From positions 2,223,501 through 2,287,500 of the forward strand of contig JARHVA010001174.1 of NCBI GenBank assembly GCA_037957365.1: a DNA stretch of 64,000 nt, written 5' to 3'. The notes under the pieces are model-generated. The model was not told the DNA's origin. It saw nothing but the letters and a program-made list of their open reading frames with translations, and did not search any database. Source of the stretch: Torreya grandis (lineage: Eukaryota; Streptophyta; Pinopsida; Cupressales; Taxaceae). Below, in pieces: positions 59,550-64,000 of the stretch. Within the stretch, counting starts at the first letter, position 1; each line of letters begins with the position of its first letter. A program made the position numbers and the translations under genes.

Positions 59550-62500
59550 CATTTTAGATATAATTAACTTTGGAATTTAGGTTTTTTATATATCATATAT
59601 TCACTTATGTGGTTTATTCCACTCAATATATATTTTTCTCTTTAAAATATATTATTCTAACCCATTTTATAAGAGGAAATTAATTTACATATATTTAAAA
59701 CATAATCACTAATAATTTAATATAAGATTGTCACTTTATAAACCCAAAGATAAAGTAAACAATAAAATTTAACCCAATTACCAAAGATAATTTTTTTATT
59801 ACAAATATTAAATCACCAACTAAACTAACATTACTTTTTATCCAATATTAACTTTGTAATATTATTGACCAAGGAATGAGAATATGCAATTGTCATTTTG
59901 AGGCAATGTTATACCAATAAACATGCATTCTAAAACCAAACATGGACATTAAATTCACTAAGAACATTCTACGGATCATTTTTAAATTAACAAGAAAGCA
60001 TTTCTCTTTTGGTATTTATCATTTTATATGAAAATTTATTCATCACATAACGGCACCTTATTATCCATCCTTTATGTGTGAGAGTGAGAAAGAGAGAGAG
60101 ATATGAATTTTATTGATTGGGAAGGGTCCTCTTCTCACTAATAAACAAATGTAAAAGATATATAAAAAATTAAAAAAAATTAGATTTAATTGAAGAGATG
60201 ATTTCACATAATTGATAAGAAAAGAGAAGGACATATTATAGGTATTTTAAACACATGCATACCATCATTATAATAAGTCCTTTTGATCAATATGGTTAGG
60301 AGTTTTAAATATTCTTATTCAAACTAGCAAATAAATAAAGCAAAGGATAAGAGGGGAACTTGAAAATGTATAACTCTTTGCACTTCACTCATACAAACTT
60401 TTTCACCTTACAATAAATGTATAATAATATGAGAAAGGGAAGAGTAATAACACATTAAACAACTTTATTCAAAGACACTTTCAACATAATCTTATTCATC
60501 GACTTCAAACCATTCAACGTGTAAATATTTCAAATATACATAAACCACTCATTAATAAAACTAAATTATATTCAAGGTCTTAAATAACTAATAAGAGTAC
60601 TCCAAAATAGAATTATTTTTAAAAATTTAATTTAGATATATCATTTAAAATAACTTTAAGTACTCAAACACATAATAAAAAATAGGTTCATTATAACATC
60701 CTTACAAAAATTAAATGAGACCAAAATAAATTAAATCATCACAAGGCTTTCCACAAACTTATTTAACATATGTTTACAAAGAAACACAAAGCTCTAAAAG
60801 TATCCATAGTTAAGATCCAAATCAACCTATAATCATAAACACAAAAGCTCCAATGCTCCAAAAATATCCAAACATACAAAAGGAGTGTTGGTCACCAGTC
60901 ATCCTATTGGTATTATCACATAATAACTATGCATATCCACCCCCAAGACAAAGGGGAAGAGACATACCAAACATAAAATGCACTTATTCAAAATTTAGAT
61001 TGAAGTGATAGATAAATAAGAGGCTAAGTAGGGCATGAAATAAGATTTTGAAGCCATAACAAAATTTTCCATAACACACATACAAGATTAAAAAATATAT
61101 AAAAAGATATGCCTCCAAGTCATTTCAAGGGGACATGAGGAGAGGGGCACATTGTTCTTATAAATTAATTCATAATATTAAAATGGATTTCCAATCCATG
61201 TGACCATGATACTTTACAAGAATAATCCCTCCTTAAGTCTCCCATTTAATTAAATTAAAAAGTATTTTTTATCCATTTTGAAGGTTTTTACATTTCAAGA
61301 ACAATAATTTAAAGTCAAGATCACAAAGAGAATGGATTGTTCCACAAGCCAAGAGTAAATAATTAACATCTCCCTCACAACCCAATCTCAAGATCTTTTG
61401 TCTAACCCAATAGGAGGCATAATGGTGCTCAAAACTTTAAAAAAAAATTTAATAAAAAAATAAAAAAAGGGTTGAAAATAGGCTTAATAAATCCAAGTAA
61501 ACATTAAAATTTAAGAAAGTCCAAAAACACATAATTTCCCATTTGCAATTAGTTTCCACTAATTGCTAAGAAAAGTAGGGAAGAATAAAAAAATAATTTT
61601 CTACAATAAGAAACTAATATGGCTACCAATCTAAGAATCTTTTAAATAATCTAAAATAAAATATAATACAAAAGGATATAACCTAACTTAACCTTCAAAC
61701 CTTTCCCTTGAAAATTCTCTCCCAAGATCTCTTTCTCCCAAAAGCTACTTTTCCCAAACATAAACTCTCCAAAATTCAAATGCATAACCCTAAAAAATAC
61801 AAAGAATTGGATTATAAATAGAAAAAAAAATTAAAAATAATCAACCAATGAATAATGAGAACATATAATTACCCATTTAAAAAAATCCAACAAAAATTTT
61901 ACAAAAGAAACCACTTTATTACACACACATTTAGTTTTCTTACACAACCACAAGTTTACTTGTACAATTAAACCCCATTTACACAAAATTTAGTAAAATA
62001 TAAGGGATTCCTTAAATTGGTGTTTTCAAGACCATCAATAAGGGTCCTTCATGATACAAAATCCAATAAATCCATTAAAAATCCCAACAACTCATAAGTA
62101 TAGTTATTAGGCCTTAAATGAACATGTAAGAGGTGTTTTTGTTTGCAAAACACTCAAGTTTATAATGGTTGTAGGTATAATTTAAATTTTTATGTTCATG
62201 GGTTGGGTTTATGGTTTTCAAGACCCAAATTTTAAGGTCCAATAAGTTTAGGGAGAAATATATAATGTTACAATAAGTGAATTAATAAGGGGGTAAGGTG
62301 AAAAAAATGAAAATATAATATCAAGCTAGTAAAAAGTACTAGAAACTATTTAAGCATGAATTAAAATTATAAGTGTTATACAATGGCTATAAATATTTTA
62401 TTTGTCAATATACAATGAATGTCATAGATAATACTATTATAAACTCATTTTTCCCATGCCTCTTGCACACTTGAGACAACATCAAATATATCAATGAAAA

Positions 62501-64000
62501 AATAATTAATAGCTATAAATCAATGTACTAAAATCATGAAATTAAGTCAATCAAGAATCAATAAGGTCTAATAATAATATTCATACATATAAATCCACCA
62601 TAATAAAATTTACACATATAAATTATCATCAATACAATCTAAATAACCATATGACCTTATTTCAATGAAATTTGTATTAATAGGTAAATTAAGCTGAGTA
62701 AAAAAACTTTATAGAATAAATCATAATATTGTAAAAAAAAATTAACAATTAGAATGAAATAAAATAAATGAATTTGAAAAATTGAAATGATTGTAAACAA
62801 GTCTAACTATGAAATGAAATATAAACTTAGGTGTTACTACTTGATGGCTGAATGTATTGGTTGACAAAGAATGAAAACATGAAAAAAAAAATGACTATAT
62901 TTGTAAATTCCTAGAAACTCTATTTGATATTTTAGGAGGACAAGAATGATAGAGAGGGATAATACCAACTCTCATTATTTTCCCTATTTATAATTTTTTT
63001 ATAAAACTAAAAGTTAGGGAATAATCACTTGTGATAATTGAATTTAAGTATGTATGCACTAATTTGACCTTGAGAGGTTGCAAAAGACCAGAAAATAGAA
63101 AAGGTGGAGTGTAAAAACATGTTAGGATGCCTAAAAATAATTAAGACAAATTAAAGGAGGGGTTAATTTGAAATTTTGACCTTTGGCAGAACAAAATATA
63201 GCAACATCCCATAGGGACAAGAATCCCTCTCATTATTGTCCCTATTGGACATTGTTGTCTCCTAAGGATAAATGTTAATATTTGGATTTGTGTTTGTCTA
63301 CATAGATGCTTAAAGGTATTTTTAGCAATCAAAACATTTATATATGCAATAAATGATAGTTTAAAATATAAATAGGTTTTCACATGTGCTTAGGATAGAA
63401 TGAAGTGGAAAAATAGGTATTAATTAAGTGTATAAGTTAGATTTAGGTTACTATATTCCTCCCTCCCCCTTTCATAGAAATGAAATCTATAGATTAAAGG
63501 AAAAATATACCTTAGTGTATAAGATAATTTTTATTTGAGCTAGTACTCTAATCATGCAAGGCACTATAATATTTGCAAACCTTAAAAAACACATGAAATA
63601 GTTACATTGTTCTTTTGAATATGAAAATTTGAAAAAGCTTGAATTTCAAAATTTATTGAATATTATTATTTAAAAATATTTGAATTTGAAATTTTCTTGA
63701 ACTTTAAGTTTAAAAATGTTTGAATTTGAAATTAGAGAAAAGGAAGAATACACCTTGTATATGTGAACTAAATGTTACTTTGTGAATTTCTTGGAGAATA
63801 TACTTCCTTGAATCATTGGATAATTAATGCTCTCATGAAGCACTTGGAGAAGATGGATCCTTAGCTAAATAATTATATAAAATTGGGGGTGATCACACCC
63901 TAAGTTAATTTTTACTAGTATAATATAAATAACATTAATTGAGGGATGTTTAAACCTAAATTTACCTCTATTGGTATTTGTAACCCAAATATGTGAAACA
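59549..64000. other. AT-rich region with no identified gene
   Basis: No element end, RNA gene or coding region was recognised. A short GA-rich run is at about 60080-60103, and a short repeat of ATTTGAATTTGAAATT type occurs near 63676 and 63717. Confidence 0.4.

Noticed and set aside
58769..59567. Long overlapping open frames on both strands (up to 177 codons)
   Set aside because: They are translations of the microsatellite, made only of Tyr, Ile, His, Thr, Val, Met and Cys in repeat order. Stop-free reading follows from the repeat units.
63141..63383. 80-codon minus-strand open frame
   Set aside because: No motif and no context. It is within the range expected by chance in AT-rich DNA.
1..64000. 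CRISPR arrays, rRNA or tRNA genes, bacterial operons, and DNA-virus or pararetrovirus genes
   Set aside because: None was recognised. The sequence is plant nuclear in character, and all polymerase relics fit Ty3/gypsy retrotransposons with integrase.

Overview
The window looks like intergenic DNA from a large, repeat-rich seed-plant genome, possibly a gymnosperm. I see no host gene that looks intact. What can be read is a stack of Ty3/gypsy LTR retrotransposons, nested in one another and at different stages of decay, separated by AT-rich DNA with no visible coding. The organism guess rests on the element types (Tat-like and Athila-like gypsy elements, plant mobile domain sequences), the nesting and the lack of genes. 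It is an inference, not an identification.

Layout. (1) 1-1620 and 17675-18995, minus strand: a decayed chromovirus-type element, here called D (integrase, RNase H, reverse transcriptase, protease). (2) 1621-17674, plus strand: element A, a 16,054-bp Tat-like element inserted into D between RT and RNase H. It has TG..CA LTRs of 1435 and 1420 bp and a perfect CTTAC target duplication. Its pol carries two RNase H domains, and a plant mobile domain (PMD) pseudogene lies antisense between integrase and the 3' LTR. (3) About 22.5-23.5 kb, plus strand: a second, separate PMD pseudogene. (4) About 25.0-27.9 kb, plus strand: element E, a gypsy integrase relic followed by an unidentified decayed frame. 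(5) 32248-54962, plus strand: element B, with LTRs of about 3 kb around a 2.3-kb interior. That interior holds one decayed reading frame of unknown type and no recognisable pol. (6) 38469-52803, minus strand: element C, a 14.3-kb Athila-like gypsy element inserted into the 3' LTR of B. It has gag, protease, RT, RNase H and integrase, then a long unidentified sense frame in the position where Athila-type elements carry an env-like ORF. (7) About 56.5-58.3 kb, plus strand: a decayed coding-like frame of unknown identity. (8) 58877-59548: a compound TA/TACA/TG microsatellite. (9) 59.5-64 kb: AT-rich DNA with nothing recognisable.

Relative age. A is younger than D, and C is younger than B, because each sits inside the other. 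By eye the LTRs of A differ by only a few per cent, while those of B and C differ much more, so A appears to be the latest arrival. Even A has at least seven frame disruptions in gag-pol. No element here looks able to move by itself.

The observations most worth following are: the antisense PMD gene inside A and the second PMD relic; clusters of a 12-bp palindrome, ACCGACGTCGGT, in the LTRs and untranslated regions of A; the coding but pol-less element B; and the long unknown frame downstream of integrase in C. All coordinates of decayed domains are approximate, because translation and alignment were done by eye.
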